From Mycobacteriales bacterium (GTDB lineage: Bacteria; Actinomycetota; Actinomycetes; JAFAQI01; DASSKL01), in the NCBI GenBank assembly GCA_035690485.1, contig DASSKL010000094.1, positions 1 to 64,000 of the forward strand: a stretch of DNA of 64,000 nt, given 5' to 3'. Numbering within the stretch: the stretch's first letter is position 1; each line of letters starts with the position of its first letter. A model generated the notes under the pieces. It was not told the origin of the DNA. It saw nothing but the letters and a program-made list of their open reading frames with translations, and did not search any database. This document shows positions 33,220 to 42,771 of the stretch, in pieces. Made by a program: the position numbers and the translations under genes.

Positions 33220-33300
33220 CGGGGCGACCCGATCTGCTGCCCCGCGAAGAACTCGGGGGGCGGCAGCGAGCCCGGCCTCCCGACGTACGATCAACGCATC

Positions 33301-34260
33301 GTGAGCACCGTCAGCGACACGCTTCGCCGCGTGGCGACCCACCGCGTGTCCCCGCGTGTCTTCCGCTGGCTGACGGCCGCGTCCGTGGTCGCGCTGGGGA
33401 TCATCGTCGTCACCGGCGGCGCCGTGCGGCTGACCGGCTCGGGCCTCGGCTGCTCGACCTGGCCGCAGTGCGACCCGGGCCAGCTCGCGCCGCCCTGGGG
33501 CTACCACGCGTGGATCGAGTTCGGCAACCGGCTCGTCACGGTCGCCGTCACGGTCGTCGTGATCTTGACCACGATCGCGGCGATGCGGCTGCAGCAGCGC
33601 CGCCGCGACCTGACGCTGCTGTCCTGGGGCATGGTCGCCGGCGTGGCCGCCCAGGCCGTGGTCGGCGGGCTCAGCGTCATCTACGACCTGGTGCCCGGCT
33701 GGGTCATGGCGCACTTCCTGCTGTCGATGGTCGTGTTGTGGGACGCCCTCGTGCTGCACCACCGGGCCGCCCCCGGCTGGCGGCCGCTGCCGCTCCCCGT
33801 CGTACGCCGTGAAGTCGTCTGGCTGGGCCGCGGCCTCGCCGGCACCGCGGGCGTCGTGCTCGCGCTCGGCACCGTCGTCACCGGCACCGGGCCGCACGCG
33901 GGCGACGAGCACACGGTGCGGCTGCCGTTCGACCTGCGCGACGTGACGCAGCTGCACGCCGACTTCGCGCTCCTGCTCACCGGGCTTGCCATCGCCACCC
34001 TCGTCGCCATGCGCATCGCCGAGGTGCCCGCGCACGTGGCCAAGGTCGGCCGCTGGCTGGTCGCCGCGCTGCTGCTGCAGGTCGCGATCGGCTACTCGCA
34101 GTACTTCTCCGGCCTGCCGGTCGGGTTGGTCGAGCTGCACATCGCCGGGGCCACCGTGCTGTGGGTCGTGACGGTGTGGCTGAACCTCGCGTTCACCGCG
34201 CCGGTCCGCGAGCTGGCGATCCCCGAGCCGGCAGCCGAGCGGCTACGCGTCGAGGTCTGA
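33301..34260 (+). CDS. ctaA: Heme A synthase CtaA (COX15)
   Basis: CtaA oxidises the C8 methyl of heme O to make heme A for cytochrome aa3. The 319-residue protein has eight membrane helices in two similar halves. Visible marks are GGAVRLTGSGLGCSTWPQCDPGQL, with the regulatory Cys pair, the heme-ligand His positions in IEFGNRLVTV-like and LQLHADFALLLTGL-like segments, and VELHIAGATVLWV near the end. The start is GTG with TACGAT nine bases upstream. It converges on ctaB, whose product makes its substrate. Confidence 0.94.
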   Translation: MSTVSDTLRRVATHRVSPRVFRWLTAASVVALGIIVVTGGAVRLTGSGLGCSTWPQCDPGQLAPPWGYHAWIEFGNRLVTVAVTVVVILTTIAAMRLQQRRRDLTLLSWGMVAGVAAQAVVGGLSVIYDLVPGWVMAHFLLSMVVLWDALVLHHRAAPGWRPLPLPVVRREVVWLGRGLAGTAGVVLALGTVVTGTGPHAGDEHTVRLPFDLRDVTQLHADFALLLTGLAIATLVAMRIAEVPAHVAKVGRWLVAALLLQVAIGYSQYFSGLPVGLVELHIAGATVLWVVTVWLNLAFTAPVRELAIPEPAAERLRVEV

Positions 34261-34284
34261 GCTCGTCCCCGCCTGCGCGGGCAC

Positions 34285-34350
34285 GCGGCGGCTTGTGTCC
34301 ACCGCTGCGGCGGCTTGTGCCCCCCGCTGCGGCGGCTTGTGCCCCCCACT
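34285..34350. repeat. Three tandem 22-base units
   Basis: Units at 34285-34306, 34307-34328 and 34329-34350 share GCGGCGGCTTGTG followed by a C-rich end and [AG]CT. Units 1 and 2 differ at two positions and units 2 and 3 at one. They sit 24 bases after the ctaA stop and run straight into the large inverted repeat. Confidence 0.85.
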
Positions 34351-34406
34351 ACTGCCGCGGTGTGGGGCCTTTTGGAGATCGTTTGACCCCCACACGGCGG
34401 CAGTAG
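34349..34406. terminator. Long inverted repeat between convergent ctaA and ctaB
   Basis: A 19-base left arm (CTACTGCCGCGGTGTGGGG, 34349-34367) pairs with a right arm at 34388-34406 with one mismatch, around a 20-base loop. It lies between two convergent genes, so it can serve as a bidirectional terminator. The arm length, the shared edge with the tandem units and the conserved-looking loop also resemble a dispersed intergenic repeat. Confidence 0.7.
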
Positions 34407-34435
34407 ACATAACGCACGCGGGACGCGCGGCGGTC

Positions 34436-34503
34436 GGTCAGCGCGTGCGGGCGGTCAGAGCCGGGGGTGGGTCAGCGCGCGCGGGCGGTCAGAGCCGGGG
34501 GCG
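34436..34503. repeat. Two tandem 34-base units next to the ctaB stop
   Basis: The units 34436-34469 and 34470-34503 differ at two positions. They share GCGGGCGGTCAGAGCCGGGG. The second ends one base before the ctaB stop codon. Confidence 0.85.
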
Positions 34504-34504
34504 A

Positions 34505-35431
34505 TCAGCCGATGAACTGGCCGACGGCCACGGCGGCGAACAGCAGCGCCAGATACGTGATCGAGTAGTGGAAGAGCTTCATCGGCTTCGGGTCCTCGCC
34601 GCGCCGGGCCCGCCCGGACATGCGGTGCGCCTCGGCCAGGAACCACCCGCCCAGCGCCACCGCGCACACCGCGTAGAACCAGCCCGCGTCGAAGGCGACC
34701 AGCGCCAACGAGGCGGCCACCATCCCGTAGGAGTAGCGCACGATCCGGCGGGCCACCTCGACCGGTGAGGCGACCACCGGCAGCATCGGCACGCCGGCTG
34801 CGGCGTAGTCGTCGCGGAACCGCATCGCGAGAGCCCAGAAGTGCGGCGGCGTCCAGAGGAACACCACCGCGAACAGCACCGCGGCGCCCCAGCCGACCGT
34901 GCCGGTGACGGCCGACCAACCGATGAGCACCGGGAAGCAGCCGGCCGCGCCGCCGATGACGATGTTGGACGGCGTACGCCGCTTCAGCCCGAGCGTGTAG
35001 ACGAGGACGTAGAACAGGATCGCGGCGTCGGCCATCAGCGCCGACGGCCAGTTGACCGCGAACCCCAGCAGCGCGGTCGCGGCCACGCCCAGCACGATGC
35101 CGAACCGCAGCGCCGCGGCCGGGCTCACCAGCGAGGTGGCGACCAACGGCCGGCGGGACGTGCGGTGCATGACCGCGTCGATGTCGCGGTCGACATAGCA
35201 GTTGAGCGTGTTGGCACTGCCGGCGGCCAGCGTGCCGCCGACCAGCGTGGCGACGAGGATGCTCCAGGCCGGCCAGCCGCGCTCGGCGAGCACCATGGCC
35301 GGGACGGTCGTGACGAGGAGCAGCTCGATGATCCGCGGTTTGGTGAGCCCGACGTATGCACGCACCAGCGCACCGACGGACGGGCGGGTGGGTACAACGG
35401 TCGGATGCTCAGCAAGCGGGACGAGCGTCAC
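34505..35431 (-). CDS. ctaB: Heme O synthase (protoheme IX farnesyltransferase) CtaB
   Basis: CtaB attaches a farnesyl group to protoheme IX to give heme O, the precursor of heme A. The 308-residue UbiA-family membrane enzyme has both Asp-rich motifs: [23 protein letters not shown] and, in the second half, [18 protein letters not shown] chose GTG at 35431 rather than the in-frame TTG at 35455: a TAGCAT -10 box (plus 35440-35445) ends eight bases before this GTG, giving a leaderless arrangement. It is divergent from tkt. Confidence 0.93.
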   Translation of the reverse strand: MTLVPLAEHPTVVPTRPSVGALVRAYVGLTKPRIIELLLVTTVPAMVLAERGWPAWSILVATLVGGTLAAGSANTLNCYVDRDIDAVMHRTSRRPLVATSLVSPAAALRFGIVLGVAATALLGFAVNWPSALMADAAILFYVLVYTLGLKRRTPSNIVIGGAAGCFPVLIGWSAVTGTVGWGAAVLFAVVFLWTPPHFWALAMRFRDDYAAAGVPMLPVVASPVEVARRIVRYSYGMVAASLALVAFDAGWFYAVCAVALGGWFLAEAHRMSGRARRGEDPKPMKLFHYSITYLALLFAAVAVGQFIG

Positions 35432-35439
35432 AGGAGGCA

Positions 35440-35480
35440 ATGCTAGCCGCGGCAATTGTCACGAGGTCCGTGGGTAGGCT
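35440..35480. promoter_or_regulatory. Divergent ctaB and tkt -10 boxes
   Basis: TAGCAT on the minus strand (35440-35445) and TAGGCT on the plus strand (35475-35480) each end eight bases before a GTG start. Only 57 bases separate the two start codons, so the promoters face away from each other within a very short region. Confidence 0.5.
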
Positions 35481-35488
35481 CGGCCAGT

Positions 35489-37570
35489 GTGAGCCCTAGC
35501 ACTGCTGCCCTGGAGTGGAGCGACCTCGACCGGCGCGCGGTGGACGTGGTCCGGGCGCTCGCCATGGACGCGGTCGAGGAAGCCGGCAACGGCCACCCCG
35601 GAACCGCGATGAGCCTTGCCCCGGCGGCGTACCTGCTCTTCCAGCGGCTGCTGCGCCACGACCCCACCGACCCGGAGTGGATCGGGCGCGACCGGTTCGT
35701 GCTGTCGTGCGGCCACTCGAGCCTGACCCTCTACATCCAGCTCTTCCTCTCGGGCTACGGGCTGACGCTCGACGACCTGAAGCTCTACCGGCAGTGGGGC
35801 AGCCGCACCCCCGGCCACCCCGAGCACGGCCACACGGTCGGTGTGGAGACGACGACCGGGCCGCTCGGGCAGGGTGTCGGCAACGCGGTCGGCATGGCGA
35901 TGGCGGCCCGGCGGGAGCGCGGTCTGTTCGACCCCGACACGGCCGCGGGCGAGTCGGTGTTCGACCACACGATCTGGGCGTTCGCCTCCGACGGGGACAT
36001 CCAGGAGGGCGTGCAGGCCGAGGCCGCCAGCCTCGCCGGGCACCAGCAGCTCGGCAACCTCGTGCTGCTCTACGACGACAACCACATCTCGATCGAGGGC
36101 AACACCCGGGTCGCGCTGTCGGAGGACGTGCTCGGGCGCTACGCGGCCTACGGCTGGCACACCCAGCGGGTCGACGACGTCAACGACGTCGGGGCGTTGC
36201 ACGCGGCGCTGGTGGCGGCCCGCGACACGACCGACCGGCCCAGCATCATCGCGGTCCACTCGATCATCGGCTGGCCGGCGCCCGACGCGCAGAACACCGG
36301 GGAGGCGCACGGCTCGGCGCTCGGTGCCAAGGAGGTGGCCGCCACCAAGAAGGTCATGGGCATGGACCCGGACGCGAGGTTCGTGGTGCCCGACGAGGTG
36401 CTCGCGCACGCTCGTCAGGTGGTCGACCGCGGCCGTGCCCGCCACGCGGAGTGGGCGCAGCGTTTCCAGGCCTGGCGCAAGGAGCAGCCGGACCGTTCGG
36501 CCGAGCTCGACCGGATGACCGCGCGGCGCCTGCCCGCGGGCTGGGACGCGAAGCTGCCGACGTTCGAGGCCGGCAAGCAGGTCGCCACCCGCAAGGCATC
36601 CGGTGCCGTCATCAACGCGATCGCTCCCGCACTGCCCGAGCTGTGGGGCGGCTCCGCGGACCTGGCCGGCTCCAACGACACCACGATCGACGGTGCCGAC
36701 AGCTTCCTGCCGGAGGCGCACGGCGGGTCGCCCTACGGGCGGGTGCTGCACTTCGGCATCCGCGAGCACGCGATGGGGGCCGCCCTGAACGGCATCGCGC
36801 TGCACGGGCCGACCAGGGTCTACGGCGGCACGTTCCTCGTGTTCAGCGACTACATGCGCCCGTCGGTACGGCTGGCCGCACTGATGGGCCTGCCGGTCGT
36901 GTACGTCTGGACCCACGACTCGATCGGGCTCGGCGAGGACGGCCCGACGCACCAGCCGATCGAGCACCTGGCGGCGCTGCGAGCCATCCCCGGGCTCGAC
37001 GTCGTACGCCCCGCCGACGCCACCGAGACCGTCGTCGCCTGGCGCACGATCCTCGAGAACCCCGACCGGCCGGCCGGGTTGTGCCTCACCCGTCAGGGCG
37101 TGCCGGTGCTCGACCGCTCGACGCTGGCATCCGCCGACCACGTCGCCCGTGGTGCCTACGTGCTCGCGGAGGCGTCTTCGGGCACGCCCCACGTGATCGT
37201 CGTCGGCACCGGCAGCGAGGTGCACCTCGCGCTCGCCGCGCGCGAGCAGCTGGAGTCCGACGGCGTACCGACCCGGGTCGTGTCGATGCCGTGCCGCGAG
37301 TGGTTCGACGCGCAGGACGCCGCCTACCGCCAGCAGGTGCTTCCTCCCGAGATCCGGGCACGGGTCTCGGTGGAGGCCGCCGTCGGGCAGGGCTGGCGCG
37401 ACATCGTCGGCGACGACGGCGAGATCCTCTGCCTCGACCACTTCGGCGCGAGCGCGCCCTACCAGGTGGTCTACGAGCAGTTCGGGTTGACCGCGGAGCG
37501 GGTCGTCGCCGCCGCCCACGCGACCCTGTCCAAGGTCGGCGCCACGCGGGGTACGACGACCGGCAACTAG
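35489..37570 (+). CDS. tkt: Transketolase
   Basis: A 693-residue thiamine diphosphate enzyme of the non-oxidative pentose phosphate pathway. Marks are GNGHPGTAMSLAPAAYLLFQ at the N terminus, TTGPLGQGVGNAVGMAMA, the ThDP motif SDGDIQEGVQAEAASLAGH...LLYDDNHISIEG, and FGIREHAMGAALNGIALHG plus THDSIGLGEDGPTHQPIEHL in the pyrimidine domain. It is leaderless, with TAGGCT upstream. It is the first gene of the run tkt-tal-pgi-zwf-opcA-pgl. Confidence 0.97.
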   Translation: MSPSTAALEWSDLDRRAVDVVRALAMDAVEEAGNGHPGTAMSLAPAAYLLFQRLLRHDPTDPEWIGRDRFVLSCGHSSLTLYIQLFLSGYGLTLDDLKLYRQWGSRTPGHPEHGHTVGVETTTGPLGQGVGNAVGMAMAARRERGLFDPDTAAGESVFDHTIWAFASDGDIQEGVQAEAASLAGHQQLGNLVLLYDDNHISIEGNTRVALSEDVLGRYAAYGWHTQRVDDVNDVGALHAALVAARDTTDRPSIIAVHSIIGWPAPDAQNTGEAHGSALGAKEVAATKKVMGMDPDARFVVPDEVLAHARQVVDRGRARHAEWAQRFQAWRKEQPDRSAELDRMTARRLPAGWDAKLPTFEAGKQVATRKASGAVINAIAPALPELWGGSADLAGSNDTTIDGADSFLPEAHGGSPYGRVLHFGIREHAMGAALNGIALHGPTRVYGGTFLVFSDYMRPSVRLAALMGLPVVYVWTHDSIGLGEDGPTHQPIEHLAALRAIPGLDVVRPADATETVVAWRTILENPDRPAGLCLTRQGVPVLDRSTLASADHVARGAYVLAEASSGTPHVIVVGTGSEVHLALAAREQLESDGVPTRVVSMPCREWFDAQDAAYRQQVLPPEIRARVSVEAAVGQGWRDIVGDDGEILCLDHFGASAPYQVVYEQFGLTAERVVAAAHATLSKVGATRGTTTGN

Positions 37571-37591
37571 CACTCGTTTAAGGAGAGCCTC

Positions 37592-38698
37592 ATGACCGAC
37601 CCTCTCGCCCAACTCAGCGCGGCAGGTGTCGCTGTGTGGCTCGACGACATCAGCCGTGACCGCCTGCGCACCGGCAACCTCGGCGAGCTGATCCGCGACC
37701 GTCACGTCGTGGGCGTGACGACCAACCCGAGCATCTTCCAGAAGGCGATCAGCGGCAGCGAGGTCTACGACCCGCAGGTCCGTGACCTGGCACGCCGCGG
37801 CGTCGACGTCGGCGAGGCGCTGCGGGCGTTGACGACGTACGACGTGCGCTGGGCCTGCGACGTGCTGCGACCCGCCTACGACGCCAGCGACGGCGTCGAC
37901 GGCCGGGTGTCGATCGAGGTCGACCCGCGGCTGTCCGACGACACCGACAAGACCGTCGCCGAGGCCCGCGCGCTCTGGTGGCTGGTCGACCGGCCGAACC
38001 TGTTCATCAAGATCCCGGCCACCGTGCCGAGCCTGCCGGCGATCAGCCAGTGCCTCGCCGAGGGCATCAGCATCAACGTCACGCTGGTCTTCTCGCTGCA
38101 GCGCTACGACGGCGTCATCGACGCATTCTTCGAGGGGCTCGAGCGGGCCCGGGCCGCCGGCCACGACCTGAGCCGGCTCGGCAGCGTCGCGTCGTTCTTC
38201 GTCTCCCGCGTCGACACGGAGGTCGACCAGCGGCTCGACAAGCTCGGCACCGACGAGGCGAAGGCGCTACGCGGCCAGGCGGCGGTCGCCAACGCCCGGC
38301 TGGCCTACCAGCTCTACGAGCAGCGGTTCGACTCCGACCGCTGGCGCGCGCTGCAGGCCGCGGGCGCGAAGCCGCAGCGACCGCTGTGGGCATCGACGTC
38401 GACGAAGGATCCGGCCTACCCCGACACGCTCTACGTCACCGAGCTCGTCGCCCCGGGCACCGTCAACACGATGCCGGAGTCGACGCTGCTCGCCACCGCC
38501 GACCACGGGAAGATCCCGACCGACAGCGTGCACGGGACATACGCCGAGTCGCAGCAGGTGCTCGACCGGCTGGCCGCCCTCGGCGTCGACTACGACGACG
38601 TGGTGCGGGTGCTCGAGGAGGAGGCGGTCGAGAAGTTCGAGGCCGCCTGGACGGAGCTGAGCCGTGCGGTGCAGGCCGAGCTGAAGGCGAAGGCATGA
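37592..38698 (+). CDS. tal: Transaldolase
   Basis: A 368-residue transaldolase transferring dihydroxyacetone units in the pentose phosphate pathway. The long actinobacterial (TalB-2 type) form is recognised by SVWLDD-like [32 protein letters not shown], the Schiff-base Lys in [16 protein letters not shown], and [21 protein letters not shown] real ribosome site (TAAGGAGAG) precedes the ATG, 21 bases after tkt. It overlaps pgi by ATGA. Confidence 0.97.
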   Translation: MTDPLAQLSAAGVAVWLDDISRDRLRTGNLGELIRDRHVVGVTTNPSIFQKAISGSEVYDPQVRDLARRGVDVGEALRALTTYDVRWACDVLRPAYDASDGVDGRVSIEVDPRLSDDTDKTVAEARALWWLVDRPNLFIKIPATVPSLPAISQCLAEGISINVTLVFSLQRYDGVIDAFFEGLERARAAGHDLSRLGSVASFFVSRVDTEVDQRLDKLGTDEAKALRGQAAVANARLAYQLYEQRFDSDRWRALQAAGAKPQRPLWASTSTKDPAYPDTLYVTELVAPGTVNTMPESTLLATADHGKIPTDSVHGTYAESQQVLDRLAALGVDYDDVVRVLEEEAVEKFEAAWTELSRAVQAELKAKA

Positions 38699-40275
38699 TC
38701 GAGGTCATCACCCGCGGCGAGGCCCTGGTCGACGCACGCGACCGGGTGGTCGACGAGGCCGTGGCGGCCGGCCTGCCCAGCGCGATCGTCGCCAAAGACG
38801 CGGCGCTGTGGGGCCAGGAGGCCACCGCGGAGGCGGCGATCCGGCTCGGCTGGCTGGACGTGACCCGGGCGTCGCGACCGCTGCTCCCCCGCATCACCGC
38901 CCTGCGCGACGAGCTGCGTGCCGAGGGCGTCGACCACGTCGTGCTGGCCGGCATGGGCGGCTCGTCGCTGGCGCCCGAGGTCATCACCCGCACCTACGGC
39001 GTGGAGCTGACGATCCTCGACACGACCGATCCGGGCCAGGTGGGCGCGGCGCTCGCCGACCGCCTCGACCGCACCGTCGTCGTGGTCGCCAGCAAGTCCG
39101 GCAGCACGGTCGAGACCGACAGCCACCGCCGCATCTACGAGCAGGCGTTCCAGGCCGCGGGTATCGACCCCGCCCGGCGCATCGTGGTCGTGACCGATCC
39201 CGGCTCGCCGCTGGAGCAGACCGCGACCGCGGCGGGCTACCGCGCCGTCTTCACCGCCGACCCGCACGTCGGCGGCCGCTACAGCGCGCTGACGGCCTTC
39301 GGCCTGGTCCCCTCGGGGCTGGCGGGCGCGCCGATCGACGAGCTGCTCGACCAGGCCGCCGCGGTCGAGACGGCTCTCGGCGGGCTCCAGCACAACCCTG
39401 CACTTCTGCTCGGGGCGGCCGTCGGCGGGGCGGCCAGGGCCGGGCACGACAAGCTGGTCATCGCCGACGCCGGCTCGGGCATCAGCGGTCTCGGCGACTG
39501 GATCGAGCAGCTGGTCGCCGAGTCGACCGGCAAGCAGGGCCGCGGCGTGCTGCCGGTCGTCGTCGAGAACGTCGACGCACCGGGGTTCGCCCCGACCGAC
39601 GACACCCACCCGGTGACGATCGGCGGGACCGCGCTCGACCTGGGGACCACGGTGACCGGCCCGCTCGGCGCGCAGTTCCTCGTCTGGGAGTTCGCCACGG
39701 CGGTGGCCGGCTGGGCCATCGGCATCGACCCGTTCGACCAGCCCAACGTGCAGGAGTCCAAGGACAACACCAACAAGGTGCTCGACGAGGGGTTGCCGGC
39801 CGAGACCGCCGCCTACGCCGACGGCCCGGTCGAGGTTTACGCCGACCGGGCCCTGCTGGGCGACGCGGCCGACGTGGCCGGCGCCCTCGGCCGGTTGGTC
39901 GCTGCGGTGCCGGAGCGCGGTTACCTCGCGGTGATGGCCTACCTCGACCGGCTCACCGACGAGGACGCGGCCGGGCTGCGAGCCCGGCTGGCCCGGCGTA
40001 CGCGACATCCGGTGACCTTCGGCTGGGGGCCGAGGTTCCTGCACTCGACCGGCCAGTTCCACAAGGGCGGGCCGCAGGTCGGGGCGTTCCTGCAGGTCAC
40101 GGCGGCGCCGGACGGAAAGGTCGACGTGCCCGGCCGGCCGTTCGACCTGGCGACGCTGCAGGCGGCGCAGGCCGCCGGCGACCGGCAGGCCCTGCTCTCT
40201 CGCGGGCGGCCGTTCCTGCGGCTGCACCTCACCGACCGCGCCGCAGGGCTGCGACGCCTGCTCGACGTCGCGTGA
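38695..40275 (+). CDS. pgi: Glucose-6-phosphate isomerase
   Basis: A 526-residue isomerase of the branch found within actinobacterial pentose phosphate operons, interconverting glucose 6-phosphate and fructose 6-phosphate. The SIS-domain segments [16 protein letters not shown] and [18 protein letters not shown] bind the sugar phosphate. The region [19 protein letters not shown] matches the family. The C-terminal part [19 protein letters not shown] holds the catalytic His/Lys area. It is coupled to tal upstream and zwf downstream by four-base overlaps, feeding zwf directly. Confidence 0.95.
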   Translation: MIEVITRGEALVDARDRVVDEAVAAGLPSAIVAKDAALWGQEATAEAAIRLGWLDVTRASRPLLPRITALRDELRAEGVDHVVLAGMGGSSLAPEVITRTYGVELTILDTTDPGQVGAALADRLDRTVVVVASKSGSTVETDSHRRIYEQAFQAAGIDPARRIVVVTDPGSPLEQTATAAGYRAVFTADPHVGGRYSALTAFGLVPSGLAGAPIDELLDQAAAVETALGGLQHNPALLLGAAVGGAARAGHDKLVIADAGSGISGLGDWIEQLVAESTGKQGRGVLPVVVENVDAPGFAPTDDTHPVTIGGTALDLGTTVTGPLGAQFLVWEFATAVAGWAIGIDPFDQPNVQESKDNTNKVLDEGLPAETAAYADGPVEVYADRALLGDAADVAGALGRLVAAVPERGYLAVMAYLDRLTDEDAAGLRARLARRTRHPVTFGWGPRFLHSTGQFHKGGPQVGAFLQVTAAPDGKVDVPGRPFDLATLQAAQAAGDRQALLSRGRPFLRLHLTDRAAGLRRLLDVA

Positions 40276-41798
40276 GCGAACCCGGCAACCCGCTACGAGA
40301 CCCGCGGGATCGGCGACTCCCCCGTGTCCCCGCCCCGTGCGCCCTCGTGGTCTTCGGCGTCACCGGCGACCTGGCGCGCAAGAAGCTGATCCCCGCGGTC
40401 TACGACCTGGCCAACCGGGGCCTGCTGCCACCGGGCTTCGTCCTGCTGGGGTTCGCCCGCCGTGACTGGGGCGCCGGCGAGTTCGAGCAGCTGGCCCGCA
40501 CGGCGGCGGAGGAGCACTCCCGCACCGGCTTCCGCGAGGAGGTCTGGGCGCGGCTGGCCGACGGGCTGCGCTTCGTGCCCGGGTCGTTCGACGACGACCA
40601 TGCCTTCGACACGATGCACGAGGAGCTGGTGCGGCTCGAGGACAGCCACGGCATCAGCGGCAACGCGGCGTTCTACCTGTCGATCCCGCCGGCGGCCTTC
40701 CCGACCGTGCTCAAGCAGCTGTCCCGCACCCGCCTGGCCGACAACAGCGACCGGGGCGGCTGGCGGCGCGTCGTCGTCGAGAAGCCGTTCGGCCACGACC
40801 TCGCGTCGTCACGGGAGCTCAACGCGCTGGTCGACGACGTGTTCACGCCGCCGGACGTCTTCCGCATCGACCACTACCTGGGCAAGGAGACCGTCCAGAA
40901 CATCCTTGCGCTGCGCTTCGCCAACACGCTGTTCGAGCCGCTGTGGAACGTCCACCACATCGACTCGGTGCAGATCACGATGGCCGAGGACGTCGGCATC
41001 GGCGGCCGCGCCGGCTTCTACGACAAGGCCGGAGCAGCGCGCGACGTGCTGCAGAACCACCTGCTGCAGCTGCTCGCGCTCACCGCGATGGAGGAGCCGG
41101 TCGCCTTCGACGCCGAGGCGATCCGCACCGAGAAGCTGAAGGTGCTCGGCGCGATCTCCGTGGCCGACGATCTCGCCACCTACGCCGTGCGCGGGCAGTA
41201 CGACCAGGGCTGGCTTGCGGGCAGCCGGGTCGCGGGCTACCGCGAGGAGGAGGGCGTGCCCGCCGACTCGCGGACCGAGACCTTCGCCGCCGTACGCCTC
41301 GAGGTCGACACCCGCCGCTGGGCCGGAGTGCCGTTCTACCTGCGCACCGGCAAGCGCCTGCCCCGGCGGGTCACCGAGGTCGCGATCGTGTTCAGGCGGG
41401 CGCCGCACCTGCCCTTCGCGAGCACCGACACGGAGGAACTGGGACACAACCAGCTGGTCATCCGGGTGCAGCCCGACGAGGGCGTCACGCTGCGCTTCGG
41501 CTCCAAGGTGCCGGGGTCGGCGATGGAGGTGCGCGACGTGTCGATGGACTTCCTCTACGGAGCCGCCTTCACCGAGTCCTCCCCCGAGGCCTACGAACGG
41601 TTGCTGCTCGACGTGCTGCTCGGCGACCAGACGCTGTTCCCGCGCAACGCCGAGGTGGAGGCCTGCTGGCGGGTAGTCGACCGGCTGGAGGAGTTCTGGG
41701 CTGGCCGGCCGCCGGAGCCCTACCGGGCGGGAAGCTGGGGGCCGAGCGGGGCCGACGCGATGCTCGCCCGCGACGGGCGGGTCTGGAGGCGGCCATGA
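40272..41798 (+). CDS. zwf: Glucose-6-phosphate 1-dehydrogenase
   Basis: A 508-residue dehydrogenase, the first step of the oxidative pentose phosphate pathway, making NADPH. The cofactor fingerprint is VVFGVTGDLARKKLIPAVYDL. The substrate site is RIDHYLGKETVQN with the catalytic His region following. EKPFGHD and PFYLRTGKRLPRRVTEVAIVF are also diagnostic. The start GTG overlaps the pgi stop. It precedes opcA, which encodes its activator. Confidence 0.97.
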   Translation: MSEPGNPLRDPRDRRLPRVPAPCALVVFGVTGDLARKKLIPAVYDLANRGLLPPGFVLLGFARRDWGAGEFEQLARTAAEEHSRTGFREEVWARLADGLRFVPGSFDDDHAFDTMHEELVRLEDSHGISGNAAFYLSIPPAAFPTVLKQLSRTRLADNSDRGGWRRVVVEKPFGHDLASSRELNALVDDVFTPPDVFRIDHYLGKETVQNILALRFANTLFEPLWNVHHIDSVQITMAEDVGIGGRAGFYDKAGAARDVLQNHLLQLLALTAMEEPVAFDAEAIRTEKLKVLGAISVADDLATYAVRGQYDQGWLAGSRVAGYREEEGVPADSRTETFAAVRLEVDTRRWAGVPFYLRTGKRLPRRVTEVAIVFRRAPHLPFASTDTEELGHNQLVIRVQPDEGVTLRFGSKVPGSAMEVRDVSMDFLYGAAFTESSPEAYERLLLDVLLGDQTLFPRNAEVEACWRVVDRLEEFWAGRPPEPYRAGSWGPSGADAMLARDGRVWRRP

Positions 41799-41811
41799 GG
41801 AGGAGCCCGCG

Positions 41812-42771
41812 ATGGTGACCCTCTGGGACACGACCGGCGGTGACGTCGTCTCCGCACTCGCCGCCGAGCGGCGGGTCGCCGGCGCCGTGACGTCCGGGCT
41901 GGCACTCACGCTCGTGGTGTCCGTCGACGAGCCGCGGGTCGCAGAGGCCACCCAGGCCGCGGCCGCCGCGGCGGCGGCGCACCCGTGCCGGCTCCTGGTC
42001 GTCGTACGCCGGTCCCTCGACTCCGACAACCGGCTCGACGCCGAGGTGTCGATCGGCGGCCGGTTCGGCCCGGCCGAGTCGGTGGTGCTGAGGATGTGGG
42101 GCCGGCTCACCCTGCACGCCGAGTCGGTGGTGCTGCCGCTGCTCGCGCCGGACGCGCCGGTCGTCACCTGGTGGCACGGCCCGCCGCCCGAGCAGATCGC
42201 GACCGACCCGCTGGGCGTGCTCGCCGACCGGCGGATCACCGACTGCGTGCAGGCGGCCGACCCCCTGGCCGCCCTGCGCGCGCGGGCCGACGACTACGCG
42301 CCCGGAGACACCGACCTGGCCTGGGCGCGCACGACCCGCTGGCGCAGCCTGCTCGCGTCGACGTTCGACACCTCACCCGGCACGGCGACCGCGGGCCGGG
42401 TGGCGGCCGAGGCCGGCAGCCCGACCGCCGCGCTGCTCGCCGGCTGGCTGCGGGCGCGGCTCGGCGTGCCCGTCGAGCAGGAGACCAGCGACGGCCCGGG
42501 CATCACCGGCGTTGCCGTCGACGTCGACGGCGACCGCGTCACGATCGACCGGCCCGACGGGCAGGTGACGATCCTGTCGCTGCCCGGCCAGCCGGAGCGA
42601 CGGCTCCCCCTCGGCCGACGCGACCTCGGCGACCTGCTCGCCGAGGAGGTACGCCGCCTCGACGCCGACGAGCCCTACGCCGACGCGCTGTCCGCCGCCA
42701 CCGGCGTGAGCGGCCTGCAGGACCGGGCCCCGCGCCGCCGGCACATCTGGCGGGAGCCCGCCGCGTCATGA
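41812..42771 (+). CDS. opcA: OpcA, glucose-6-phosphate dehydrogenase assembly protein
   Basis: A 319-residue protein that in actinomycetes and cyanobacteria promotes assembly or redox activation of Zwf. Conserved parts are HPCRLLVVVRRSLDSDNRLDAEVSI, VVLRMWGRLTLHAESVVLPLLAPDAPVVTWWHGPPP, and ARTTRWRSLLASTFD. Cys is nearly absent apart from HPCRL and TDCVQ. It lies between zwf and pgl, with pgl overlapping by ATGA. Confidence 0.94.
   Translation: MVTLWDTTGGDVVSALAAERRVAGAVTSGLALTLVVSVDEPRVAEATQAAAAAAAAHPCRLLVVVRRSLDSDNRLDAEVSIGGRFGPAESVVLRMWGRLTLHAESVVLPLLAPDAPVVTWWHGPPPEQIATDPLGVLADRRITDCVQAADPLAALRARADDYAPGDTDLAWARTTRWRSLLASTFDTSPGTATAGRVAAEAGSPTAALLAGWLRARLGVPVEQETSDGPGITGVAVDVDGDRVTIDRPDGQVTILSLPGQPERRLPLGRRDLGDLLAEEVRRLDADEPYADALSAATGVSGLQDRAPRRRHIWREPAAS

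Noticed and set aside
34092-34349. A small minus-strand ORF over the tandem repeats
   Set aside because: It is built from repeat sequence and antisense ctaA; no ribosome site or protein-like composition.
34285-34503. A CRISPR array
   Set aside because: Units are directly adjacent with no unique spacers, only two or three copies, and no cas genes nearby.
35459-38164. A 901-codon minus-strand frame across tkt and tal
   Set aside because: It is the antisense shadow of two clear enzymes and has no domain of its own.
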